Shown piece after piece: positions 23,518 through 33,442 of a stretch of 64,000 nt of DNA. The notes under the pieces are model-generated. The model saw only the letters and a list, made by a program, of their open reading frames with translations, ran no database searches and was not told the DNA's origin. The translations under genes were made by a program, and so were the position numbers. Numbering within the stretch: position 1 is the stretch's first letter; every line of letters begins with the position of its first letter. The stretch is from assembly GCA_021234155.1 (NCBI GenBank), contig JAJEKV010000039.1:8755077-8819076 (forward strand), given 5' to 3'. The DNA comes from Isoetes taiwanensis. Its lineage: Eukaryota; Streptophyta; Lycopodiopsida; Isoetales; Isoetaceae.

Positions 23518-24153
23518 TGGTGTATTTGCTGGTTTTGCCATCTTGCAAAACATAACAACAGGTTTAAAGCATAACCTTGCATCTTCGAGAAGAGGTTAAT
23601 AATTGAACTCAATCTCTTTCTGAAATTTTTCATTTGTTAACGTGGTTTTCTTGGTTCTATTCTTAGAAAAAGGAAGCAGCATCCTTAAAGAGAGAGCAAG
23701 AGGCCAACAGGTGATCGACAGGTCCATGGCAGGCAAGATGCCAGGTCGGCTTAATTTTTTATCTTGTCCTAAAGTGTTTTGTTTATCCCTGTATGATTTT
23801 AATAATACTCCTGGAAGATGTTAACAAACTTTGCCATATCAGGCATTTAGATTAAGCCATAAAGACAAAGGTGTAGACACAAATTTTAGATGCACATTCA
23901 TAGATTGGAGGCTTGGCATAGATAACTATCTTTGCATGATAGGGCAAAGTTTATGACAATGTAGAAAGTAATGTTTTAAGGGGTTAGCTTAAATCATTGT
24001 CGCACTTTTCTATTTTGTAACTTTCATTACTTTCTGTGATCTTTACAGGGATGGACATGGACATCATGATCACGAGTCATATTATGGTGTGAGATACATA
24101 TTCTATTGTTGCGGTATACAGCAGTTTTTATATTGAATGATTTTATTGTGTTA

Positions 24154-24502
24154 TTAAAGTACAACAACACGAATTTTGTGGAGTTTTATCTTGTTATCCT
24201 TTACATCATAGCTCCATACACTAAGAAAATCAGCTTTCGTGCATTCTTTCCAAGTCAGAGTTGTGGGATCCCTTCCTTCATTGGGTAACCCTCTGTAAAC
24301 ATGGAACTTTGCGATCCTCATATCCTGGTATAAATAAAAGAAAAAGCAACAAATAACTACCAATCGGCCATGATCCTTTAAAAATAAATCAACAAAGAAA
24401 AGGAAATCGACAAATACAGGATACCTTTTCCCCGAATCCGCTGGAGTCTGTCGAATAGAAGGCAGGGATGTTTTCATCTAAATCGTCTACATTGAAATGC
24501 AT
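24154..24502 (-). CDS. Small accessory protein of the DDE transposon, two exons
   Basis: My model joins 24,502-24,425 and 24,324-24,154 on the minus strand, with a GTATCC donor and a TACCAG acceptor in phase, giving 82 aa. It starts MHFNVDDLDENIPAFY and continues at the junction with DMRIAKFHVYRGLPNEGR, ending in HKIRVVVL. The protein is acidic at the N-terminus. I know no family for it. It lies convergent to the transposase gene inside the same terminal repeats, so a helper role in transposition is possible but unproven. An upstream exon cannot be excluded. Confidence 0.45.
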
Positions 24503-24772
24503 GTTTATTTCGGCATCCAAAAAACTTGAATGATGATAATCAGTTATCACTGCAGAAGCTATGATTCAAATTCGACAGCAAATGCTATGATTCCTCTTCT
24601 CCTCTGACGCATGATCATAGAGAGCTCTGGCGCGAAGAAGCAGAGGAATTTTCGTGATGGGCAATGACAGGTGATATGAATTAAAAAAATAAACCTATTA
24701 AAAAAGAGTATGAGGGTGCTTTAGGGGTGCTTTGCTAGCGAGAAAATGACCCCCATCTTTATGCTTTTACCC

Positions 24773-24943
24773 CAAATTGGGCAGGCGCCCAATTTGCACC
24801 CCCAGGTGATGTCTGCAGAAGGCACAGACATGCAAGGGGAGTCAAATTGGGCGGGCGCCCAATTTGCACCCCCTTGTGATGTGTAGAACAGGCACAGAAT
24901 GCAAGGGGTGCCAAATTGGGCGCCCGCCCAATTTGCACCGAAA
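24773..24943. repeat. Palindromic-core tandem repeat, array C (continuation of B)
   Basis: Three units of the same type as array B, directly after the right end of the DDE transposon. Removing the transposon joins 'GAGT-CAAA' to 'TTGGGC' and restores a normal unit. Confidence 0.88.
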
Positions 24944-25029
24944 ACAGAAAACAAGCTAAGGGAGATGTGGAGAACTCGGGGGTTCACCTAGCTTATGGGG
25001 TATGAAACATGTGAGTGCACCAAATGGGT

Positions 25030-26670
25030 TTTTTTATTGCTGACCGCAAATACCGGGGTTCCCAGAGATTTGCGTATCGCAAATTAGGTACGCTATAATG
25101 AAAAGATACTGGTCGGTTGCGCCAGACAAGCCAACCATTTGATAGCAAAGATCGGGGTTCGTCGTGGATGCCCCTCTCCCCAACATTGTTTGGGCTTTAC
25201 ATTGATCAATTGGAGAGCTGGCTTGTCGATAATGGGGGCTTATGGAGCTCACCTTTCTATTAGATCATCGACGGTTAATATATGCCGATGATGTGGACCT
25301 CCAACTTACACACCAGCCAGACATGCAACGCCATCTCGATGCCTCGACACATTCTCGCCAAGCGACCGATATGCGGCCAACCCGCCAAGACTAAGGTGGT
25401 TTTCATATCATCTTCACGCCACCGAGGGTCCCCTCCTTCCGCCATCGAGGCCAAAATGTGGAAGTTGCATCCACATACAAATATTTGGGAGTGGAGTTTC
25501 CTTCTACTATGCACCGGGACACATCCATACGGCCACGAAAGTGACTAGTGGAAGGCACTATATGCAATGCAAAACAATAGTCATAGAGCTGGAGTTGTAT
25601 GATTGGGCCCATCGACCACGCCACTGCTCAAGGTCTTAGTGGAGCCCCGCCCTTTTATAATGAGTGGAAATATGGGGCCCAAAAGAGTATCACTTGCTAC
25701 TTGAATGACTTGGAGCAGTCCGTAAAGCCTTCTTAGTACGAGCACTGGGGTGAAGTCCACAGTCCCATATCAAATTCTATCGCAGGAGACAGGGATTCTT
25801 GCCTCTTGAGAGGGCTGCCCTTGATCGCCACATTGTCTATTTTCGTAAGGTGGTCAATATGGACGATGCTCGCCTCCCTAAACTAGCTTATATCATGGCA
25901 ATGGAGCCGCAGCCCTCAAGGCCCTGTTGGAGGGAAAAGAGAGCTCAATGGTTGGCTAGATGGAATGTGCGGAGCACGTGTGCATACATGTGCAAACAGA
26001 GGCAGATCGCCATAGCTTGAGGCAATATCTTGACGATTGCTTCCTCAAAGAAGCTTTGGGATGCCAATGCCCTTGAATAGGTCAAGACAAAGACACTACC
26101 GGCGCCACATAAATCCCACATTGGAACGAGGCCCGCAATGCTACCGCGCATCCACTTGCCCATGAAAAGGCGCAGAGACTCATTGCCTCCATTCGCATTG
26201 GGGGCACATCATCTTCGAATTGAGACAGGCAGATGGATTGGTGAGCCACGCCAGACGTGGGCTCATCAATTTGCCAAATGGGAGTCATTGAGGATGAATC
26301 TCATACCCTTCAAAGTTACCCAAAGATATGATCAAATTCGACACGATATATGCCGAGTTGGGCGTGCCCCGCCACCGCTACATGTGACATTGAGCACAAA
26401 GATTCATGGACTTTGGGGATCATATCTTCGGAGGTTATGGACATGCGAGATCAGCTATGTCCCGGGCACACACTTGACATGTATATAAACATTGATGTAT
26501 ACTTGTACAGTTTTGATAAAGATTCTTATTATCGCCACCTTTTTCCTAAAAAACCCTTCCGGGCGGGGTTTTTTACCCCCGACAAGTAATAAGTTTGTCA
26601 AGGCCCTTATGGGTCCCATAGGTCGATTGGCCTCAAGTGGACGATAAAAATCATTCTCATTCTCATTTCT
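25030..26670 (+). mobile_element. LINE (non-LTR) reverse-transcriptase fragment
   Basis: Translation in broken frames gives 'IGVRRGCPLSPTLFGLYIDQLE' (RT motif with RxGCPLSP) near 25,155-25,215, then 'LYADDVDLQLT' (YADD catalytic box) near 25,280, 'KTKVVFIS' near 25,390 and 'YKYLGVEFPSTMHRD' near 25,480. Downstream frames (25,799-26,490) look like the C-terminal part. The 3' end near 26,650-26,670 has a TCATTCTCATTCTCATT microsatellite, common at LINE ends. Several frameshifts and stops show it is dead. The 5' half is missing. Confidence 0.7.
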
Positions 26671-27005
26671 GCACCGTGATAATGTAAAGAAAAAATATAA
26701 GGTTTTATAGTTTGAATGCCGCACGGATACCGAGAGGGAGTGTGGTGGCTGTTCAATTCAGATTCATACTCTAGGGGTCCGGCCATTTTGGTGAGCTGCT
26801 TCATCGTTGGGGATTCTGTAATAATGTGATATGACTATGATAATCCTCCTATATTATAAAAGAATAGCGTCCGTGAGTCTGTGAGTGAGTGAGTGAGTAT
26901 GTCACGCCCCATCGACGGATAAGGATGCGCCACGTGGCTCGATCTCGGCCGTCCGTGGGCCTTGGCCTCTCAAAAGCTCCCAAGTTTGGTGGACAAAATT
27001 TTTTT

Positions 27006-27072
27006 GGTTTACCACGGACTTGAACCCTGGACATTGCCCCCCAAACCCCCCACCCTTACCACTAGACCAACC
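27006..27072 (-). ncRNA. tRNA-like sequence (Pol III box A/B), locus 1
   Basis: The minus strand starts GGTTGGTCTAGTGGTAAG. Box A TGGTCTAGTGG corresponds to 27,059-27,069 and box B GGTTCAAGTCC to 27,016-27,026. The ends GGTT and AACC can pair. The anticodon arm is G-rich and does not fold well, so this is a tRNA-derived (SINE-like) sequence, not a working tRNA. Confidence 0.6.
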
Positions 27073-27163
27073 AGTCTTTTCTTAAAATAATAAGAAGTCC
27101 ATGCTTAGTTAAGGCTGGGGCAATGGAAATTCCTTTGGTTAATTAAAAGCCTTGATGATCCTA

Positions 27164-27186
27164 GAACCTTCTAGAATGTTCTAGAA
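27164..27186. promoter_or_regulatory. Perfect five-unit heat-shock element, locus 1
   Basis: The sequence reads GAA-cc-TTC-ta-GAA-tg-TTC-ta-GAA, the canonical HSF target with exact 5-bp phasing. It lies 92 bp upstream of the tRNA-like sequence on that sequence's strand. Confidence 0.7.
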
Positions 27187-29775
27187 TGAAGCTAGAGAGA
27201 GAAGAGAGAGGAGGGAGAGAGGAGAGAGAAGAGAGAGGAGGGAGAAGAGGGAGAGAGATAAATAGAAAAGAGAGAGAAAGGTAGAGAGAGAGGGGAGAAA
27301 TAGAGAGAGAGGAGAGAAATAGGAGATAGAGAAATAGGAGATAGAGAGAGGAGAGAGATAGGAGATAGAGAGGGGAGAAATAGAGAGAGAGAGAGAGAGA
27401 GGAGAGAGAGGAGAGAGGTGAGAGAGAGAGAGAGGAGAGGAGAGAGGAGAGAGGAGAAAGGAGAGAGAAATAGAAAAGAGAGAGAAAGGTAGAGAGAGAG
27501 GGGAGAAATAGAGAGAGAGGAGAGAAATAGGAGATAGAGAAATAGGAGATAGAGAGAGGAGAGAGATAGGACATAGAGAGAGGGGAAAAATAGAGAGAGA
27601 GGAGAGAGATAGGAGAGGAGAGAGGAGAGAGGAGAGAGGGGAGGGGAGAGGGAGAAGAGAGGAGAGGGAGGAGAGAGAGAGGAGAGAGGGGGAGAGAGAG
27701 AAGAGAGGAGGGAGGGAAGAGAGAGGAGAGAGAAGTGAGAAAGGGAAGAGGGAAGAGAGAGGGGAGAGAGAGAAGAGAGGAGAGGGAGGGAAGAGAGAGG
27801 AGAGAGAAGAGAGAAAGGGAAGAGGGAAGAGAGAGGGGAGAGGGGAAAGAAGAGAGATGAGTGAGAGAGGAGAGAGAGGAGAGAGAAGAGAGAGAGGGAA
27901 GAAGGAGAGAAGAGAGAGAGAGAGAGAAATAGAGAGGAGAGAGAAAGATAGAGAGAGAGAGAGAAGGGAGCATGGGAGGAGAGAGAAGAGAGAGAAGAAG
28001 GATGGAAGAGAGAGGAGAGAGAGCAAGGAGAGAGGAAAGACGAAGAAGAGAGAGGAGAGAGAATAGAGACAGAGGGAGATAGAGAGAGGGGAGAAATAGA
28101 GAGAGAGGAGAGAGAGAGAGAGGAGAGAGGAGAGAGGAGAGAGAGAGAGAAGAGAGGAGAGAGAGAGAGGGGAGAGAGAGGAGAGAGATAGGAGAGAGAG
28201 AGGAGAGAGAGAAAGGTAGAGAGAGAGGGGAGAAATAGAGGGAGAGGAGAGAAATAGGAGATAGAGAGAGGAGAGAGATAGGAGATAGAGAGAGGGGAGA
28301 AAGGAGAGAGAGAGGACAGGGAGGAGAGAGAGAGGAGAGAGGAGAGAGGAGGAGAAAAGAGAGAGAGGAGAGGGGGGAGAGAGAGAGGGAGAGAGATAGA
28401 GAGAGAGAGAGGAGAGAGATAGGAAAGAGGAGAGAGGAGATAGAGAGAGGAGAGAGAGAGGAGAGAGATAGGAGAGAGAGAGAGGAGAGAGGAGAGGGGA
28501 GAAAGGAGAGAGAGAGAAGAGAGGAGAGGGAGGAGAGAAAGAGGAGAGAGGAGAGAGAGAGAAGAGAGGAGAGGAGGGAAGAGGGAAGAGGGAGGAGAGA
28601 GAAGAGAGAAAGGGAAGAGGGAAGAGAGAGGAGAGAGAGAGGGAAAGAAGAGAGATGAGAGAGAGAGGAGAGACAAGAGAGAGGGAAGAGGGAGAGAAGA
28701 GAGAAGAGAGAGAGAGAGAAATAGAGAGGAGAGAGAAAGATAGAGAGAGAGAAGGGAGCATGGGAGGAGAGAGAAGAGAGAGAAGAAGGATGGAAGAGAG
28801 AGGAGAGAGAGAGCAAGGAGAGAGGAGAGACAAATAAGAGAGAGGAGAGAGAATAGAGACAGAGGGAGAGGGGAGAGAGAGAAGAGAGAGAGAAACAAAG
28901 AGAGAGGAGAGAGAAAGAGAGGAGGGAGGAGAGAGAAGAGAGAGAAGAAAGAGGGAAGAGAGAGGAGAGAGGGGGGGAAAGAAGAGAGATGAGAGAGAGA
29001 AATAGAAAAGAGAGAGAAAGGTTTAGAGAGAGGGGAGAAATAGAGAGAGAGGAGAGAAATAGGAGATAGAGAGAGGAGAGAGATAGGAGATAGAGAGAGG
29101 GGAGAAATAGAGAGAGAGGAGAGAGATAGGAGAGAGAGAGGAGAGAGAGAGAAGAGAGGAGAGGGAGGAGAGAGAGAGAGAGAGAAGAGAGAAGAGGAGG
29201 GAAGAGGAAAGAGAGAGGAGAGAGAAGAGAGAAAGGGAAGAGGGAAGAGAGAGGGGAGAGAGAGAGGGAAAGAAGAGAGATGAGGAGAGAGGAGAGAGAG
29301 GAGAGAGAAGAGAGGGAAGAGGGAGAGAAGAGAGAGAGAGAGAAATACAGAGGAGAGAGAAAGATAGAGAGAGAGAGAGAAGGGAGCATGGGAGGAGAGA
29401 GAAGAGAGAGAAGAAGGATGGAAGAGAGAGGAGAGAGAGAGCAAGGAGAGAGGAGAGACAAAGAAGAGAGAGGAGAGAGAAAAGAGACAGAGGGAGATAG
29501 AGAGAGGGGAGAAATAGAGAGAGAGGAGAGAGATAGGAGAGAGATAGGAGAGAGAGAGGAGAGAGAGGGTAAAGACAAAGAGAAGAGAAGACAGAGGAGG
29601 GAGAAAGAGAGGAGAGAGGACAGAGAGAGAAGAGAGGAGACAGAAAGAAGAGAGAGGAGAGAGAAGAGAGACACGGGGAGAGGGGATAGAGAGAAGAGAA
29701 GAGAGAGAGAAAGAAAGGGAGATGAGGGAAGAGAGAGGAGAGAGGAAAGAGAAAAGAGGGAAGAGATAGGGGATA
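27187..29775. repeat. 2.6-kb polypurine GA-rich satellite tract
   Basis: Almost pure G and A on the plus strand, mainly GAGA and GGAGA units. A longer marker (GGGAGCATGGGAGGAGAG, followed by AGAAGGATGGAAGAG) recurs near 27,966, 28,755 and 29,383, which shows higher-order duplication. The long Ser/Leu open frames on the minus strand are a by-product of (TCTC)n and not genes. Confidence 0.95.
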
Positions 29776-29876
29776 GGGCACATGGGTGGGCCCAAACCGA
29801 GGCGCAGGCTCTACGAGGCTTCGCCGAGCCGAGGAAAGGAGTTAAAGAAAGGAATGGCCACGCCGGCCCTTTCTAG

Positions 29877-31254
29877 TATATATTATAAAATAATAGAGAT
29901 ATCGTATATGTATGGAAGGGGTTGTCAAGTAAAAGTGCTTTGGGCAAGTAATTATATGATATGGGCTGCATTCTTTTACAAATAATGTAGTCGTATACAA
30001 AGGGTTTTTCATATGGAACTATCGTATACAGTGGGTTTTTTGGCGATCTAAGGAACGCACATGGCATATATACCTATAATAGAGGTGAATCCCCTGGGGT
30101 GGAGAAAAGCAAGGGGTGATGTCTTGGAAAACAAGCAAGGGGTGGTCTCAGAAAGGGCCTATGCCTGCAAAAGAATGCCAATTTGGGCGCTCGCCCTATT
30201 TGCAACCCAAGAAGAGGTCTGGGAAAAGGCATGTGCATGTAAGGTGCATGTAAGGCTGTTGTTAGGTGCATGTAAGGGTGTTTCTTATAGCCAAGAGCTT
30301 ATAGCCAGGGCATAAATGGCTTATAGCGTGCATCTATCAGATGGCCTTCAAAAGTCCGCCCTAAGAACAGATGTAAAGGTAAACAGAACAGCATTACCTT
30401 TTCCTCCCTTCGAGGGTCAACTTTCCATCAAGAGGGTGGCACTAGGTTCCAGATATGTTCACTGGACTTCTATGCAAGCTGGTGCGACAGAAAAAGACGA
30501 TGGATCGAAGGCGACAGAAGAAGACGCGGCGTGATCCTTGGAAAAGAAGCCTACAGACAGTATTGGTCTGAAAGAGAAGAATAAACTTCGAAAAGGTACA
30601 TGCAATGAGGTTGCATGGCGGAATGACAAGTGGCGGCCATTTTATGGTGGAGCTTCTTGAACAAAAAATAGACCATTAAAATAGACTATAAAAATAGACT
30701 TTTGAAATAAATGCACCCCGCCCATTTTTAAAATTAGAATTACCTGTAGCATGATATAATTGTTTTGTAATTAATAACCACGTGGTCGATTGTGAATTTA
30801 AATTTTGAAAATTCTCACGTGCCATAATTGACACGGGCCTGCCCACTCAAGTTTGAAATATGTTTGATGGTCACTATGGGGGGAAATTTGAATTTCAAAT
30901 TATCTTCTGGCGAACAGAGCTGCTTAGCCATTTGAATCTCACATATTCTTGGGCGGCTTATTGTTCTTCTAATTTGCTAGCACCAAACGGATGGCGTGCG
31001 CTTCAGCGAAGGTACATTACTCGCGAATAGTATGTTTATTCTTTGGCTCTTGTAGTTTGCTTGCGTTGAGACTAGGATTATTCAGTGGCCACTAGCCAAT
31101 GTAGTGTTCTCATTATGCCAAAATTTGATGCCTAGATTATTATGGGACATTATGGGTGAGGACATTCATGTCATGAAGATTTTACGTGGTTTTCTGTCCA
31201 GTTCCCTCAATATCTAAACATCCATTGAGGGGCCAGCATATATACCAGCTAGGG
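29877..31254. other. Mostly gene-free stretch with one diverged palindromic unit
   Basis: A single diverged copy of the palindromic core (CCAATTTGGGCGCTCGCCC) lies at 30,179-30,200 in sequence otherwise like the spacers of array B. The small ORFs here are not recognisable. Confidence 0.5.
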
Positions 31255-31845
31255 TAGCAAATTGGGTGGGTGCCCAATTTGACACCCTAGGTATGTGTAT
31301 CCAAAAGTATATACACATACATAGGGTATACGTATGCCCAAAGTGGATTCCACCTGGGGTAGCAAATTGGGCGGGTGCCCAATTTGACCCCCTAAGTAAC
31401 TGTGTATGGCCACCCAGATTCCACCTGTGGTAGCATGGGCGGGTGCCCAATTTGACCCCCTAAGTAACTGTGTATGGCCAGCCTAGATTCCACCTGGGGT
31501 AGCAAATTGGGTGCCCAATTTGACCCCCAGGTAACTGTATATGGCCAGCTTAGATTGCACCTGGGGTAGCAAATTGGGCAGGTGCCCAATTTGACACCCC
31601 AGGTACATGTGTGCCCAATTTGACATCCTAAGTAACTGTATGGCCAGCTTAGATACCACCTGGGGTAGCAAATTGGGCGGGTGCCCAATTTGACCCCTAA
31701 GTAATTGTGTATGGCCACCCTAAATTCCACCTGTGGTAGCAAATTGGGCGGGTGCCCAATTTGACCCTCCTAAGTAACTGTGTATGGCCAGCTTAGATTC
31801 CACCTGGGTTAGCAAATTGGGCGGGTGCCCAATTCGACCCCCCCC
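31255..31845. repeat. Palindromic-core tandem repeat, array E
   Basis: About eight units of 70-80 bp with the core CAAATTGGGCGGGTGCCCAA. The spacer is different from array B ('GACCCCCTAAGTAACTGTGTATGGCC' type, 'CCACCTGGGGTAG'). The array ends about 70 bp before the first exon-like sequence of gene iii. Confidence 0.88.
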
Positions 31846-32804
31846 AAGTAACTGTGTATGGCCTAGGCAGATCTGGTCTTACTTGGCTCTGGATCTGATT
31901 CAACTTTTTGTGCAGGAGGTGTACCTATTCAAAAATGGTTGCCAAAGGATCCATGGGAGACAGGAAGCGATGGACTTGTGAGTGTTGGTGTTCTAGATGT
32001 GTTTGAGGGGCACCATATTCTCTCCTGGCCTCCTCCTGATGCAAAAACTTTAGGGGAGGCCCTGGGGTCCTTCATTCTCTGGAGGGAAGGTGATGTCCAC
32101 GAACTTCAATATGGTGGGCGTGCCATCTGCATCCAAAAGACAGCGTGTGGGAAGCAGCAGAGATGTTATGTCGCTAACAAGGTACACGCTACTTGAGACC
32201 GACTGCAAAATTTGGCACTCTTGTGATGCCATCCCTGCAGGAAAGGGCTTTATATCCTTCATTGGTCCAGACGATGCAGTATGTGACCAGTTCTTGGGTA
32301 TGAAGACCGTAGGAATGTCTGTTACTGAGGGCTTTCCCCTCCGACTAAGGTGAACTTTCGGTGTCAGGCATGTTTGACAGTGCCTAAAGATCTTGTTAAG
32401 GTTAGTGGAGTGAAGGTGTTTGATATTTTAAGTGCAACACCAGTAGAACAACATGAAACGACATCAAGTCAGGGTAGCTCGGAGCTTGAGAAGCATCCGC
32501 AATATAAGAAGCGTAAACACCTTCCATTCTCGTCAGCCAAAAAAGGTACTAAAGCCTCCAAAGGTCGATCGGCTCACGACCAATGAACCCATCCTGAGGT
32601 ATAGGAAGACCATGTCTTGCAAACTGAGATGTTGTGAGAAATTCACTAGGGATCAAGCTATAAACATGCGAAAGGATTTCCTCGCCATGAAATCGAGTGA
32701 CATGGACACTTTTGTGTATGATATGTTAGGCAACAATATGAAGGGCAGAAGGGTCCATCGGCTAGTGTTGCAAGGCATGAATATATGTGAGAGAGTTTGG
32801 TACC

Positions 32805-33417
32805 TGTAAGAAAAACCTCAGTTTTTCTGTTCACCTCATAATAAAAGACAGTGAAATGATTCAGCATACAAACTGTACAATATTGTATATTGATCTTAGG
32901 GTTAGTGGTGAGATGCACATATTGAAGGATCTTGGAAAAGGTACATGATTAGTAAGCTAGGAGAAAAGGGGAAACCATATTTTCAATGGTTACCATGGTG
33001 TTATACTTAGGTTTAGGTGATGGTTGTTAAATAGTTCAACCATTGCTAATTTGTTCAAAGAAAAATATGACGTGTTAAAGATAAAATTAGCAGTGCAGAT
33101 ATGGAGGGAATGAAGACTCAAATTTGGAAGATATTTTCGGTCGAATGAATGACCAGACCGGATCGGTAGTTGCCTAAACGGCTGTATCCGATATGGGTGA
33201 AAGCATGCTAGGGTGTACCATCTAAAGTTCTTTTTAGGGAGTGCAAAACTACCCAAAAAAGTACCCAGCACTGGTTACTAGGAACTTCCATAAATGTCTC
33301 AATAAACAATAAGTTTGAGAGTTGATTCATTCATTTTAGTCTCTAATAGTATTGTTATCCTCTACTACTATAGATTGACATGTTATTGACCTTCAATTCA
33401 AAACTTTTGGATTGATT
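32805..33417 (+). repeat. Copia 5' LTR (chimeric)
   Basis: Bases 32,805-33,190 match 37,705-38,090 with about one mismatch. The remaining part up to the primer-binding site shows no similarity to the right LTR and does not end in the expected CA. Confidence 0.75.
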
Positions 33418-33442
33418 TTAATCAGAGTAGGTTATAGCCAAT

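Larger units (their letters stand above)
20267..24772 (+). mobile_element. 4.5-kb DDE DNA transposon with terminal inverted repeats
   Basis: The left end reads GGGTAAAGGCATATAGCTGG and the right end, on the minus strand, GGGTAAAAGCATAAAGATGG. The inverted repeats match at about 26 of 30 positions. The insert is flanked by CAAA at 20,263-20,266 and 24,773-24,776, and the target is a palindromic repeat unit. Subterminal GGGTGCTTTAG motifs occur near both ends in direct orientation. It carries a transposase-like gene on the plus strand and a small spliced gene on the minus strand. The 4-bp duplication and GGG termini would suit a Sola-like superfamily, but that is a guess. Confidence 0.8.
26844..29876 (+). 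mobile_element. Putative non-autonomous Helitron
   Basis: The candidate begins TCCTCCTATATTATAAAAG after an A (26,843), and ends with a GC-rich hairpin-prone segment (GGCCACGCCGGCC) followed by CTTTCTAG before a T (29,877). TC..CTAG between A and T is the Helitron signature. The interior contains a tRNA-like sequence, a heat-shock-element array and a 2.6-kb GA tract. No RepHel coding sequence is present. Termini are inferred by eye and the hairpin is short, so this is moderate support only. Confidence 0.45.

Noticed and set aside
27161-29795. Very long minus-strand ORFs (up to 867 codons) rich in Ser and Leu
   Set aside because: They are translations of the GA/TC satellite in all three frames at once; no start context, domains or non-repetitive sequence.
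17567-31845. CRISPR-like array (regular palindromic repeats)
   Set aside because: Eukaryotic context, spacers within each array are themselves repeated, repeats vary, no cas-like genes.
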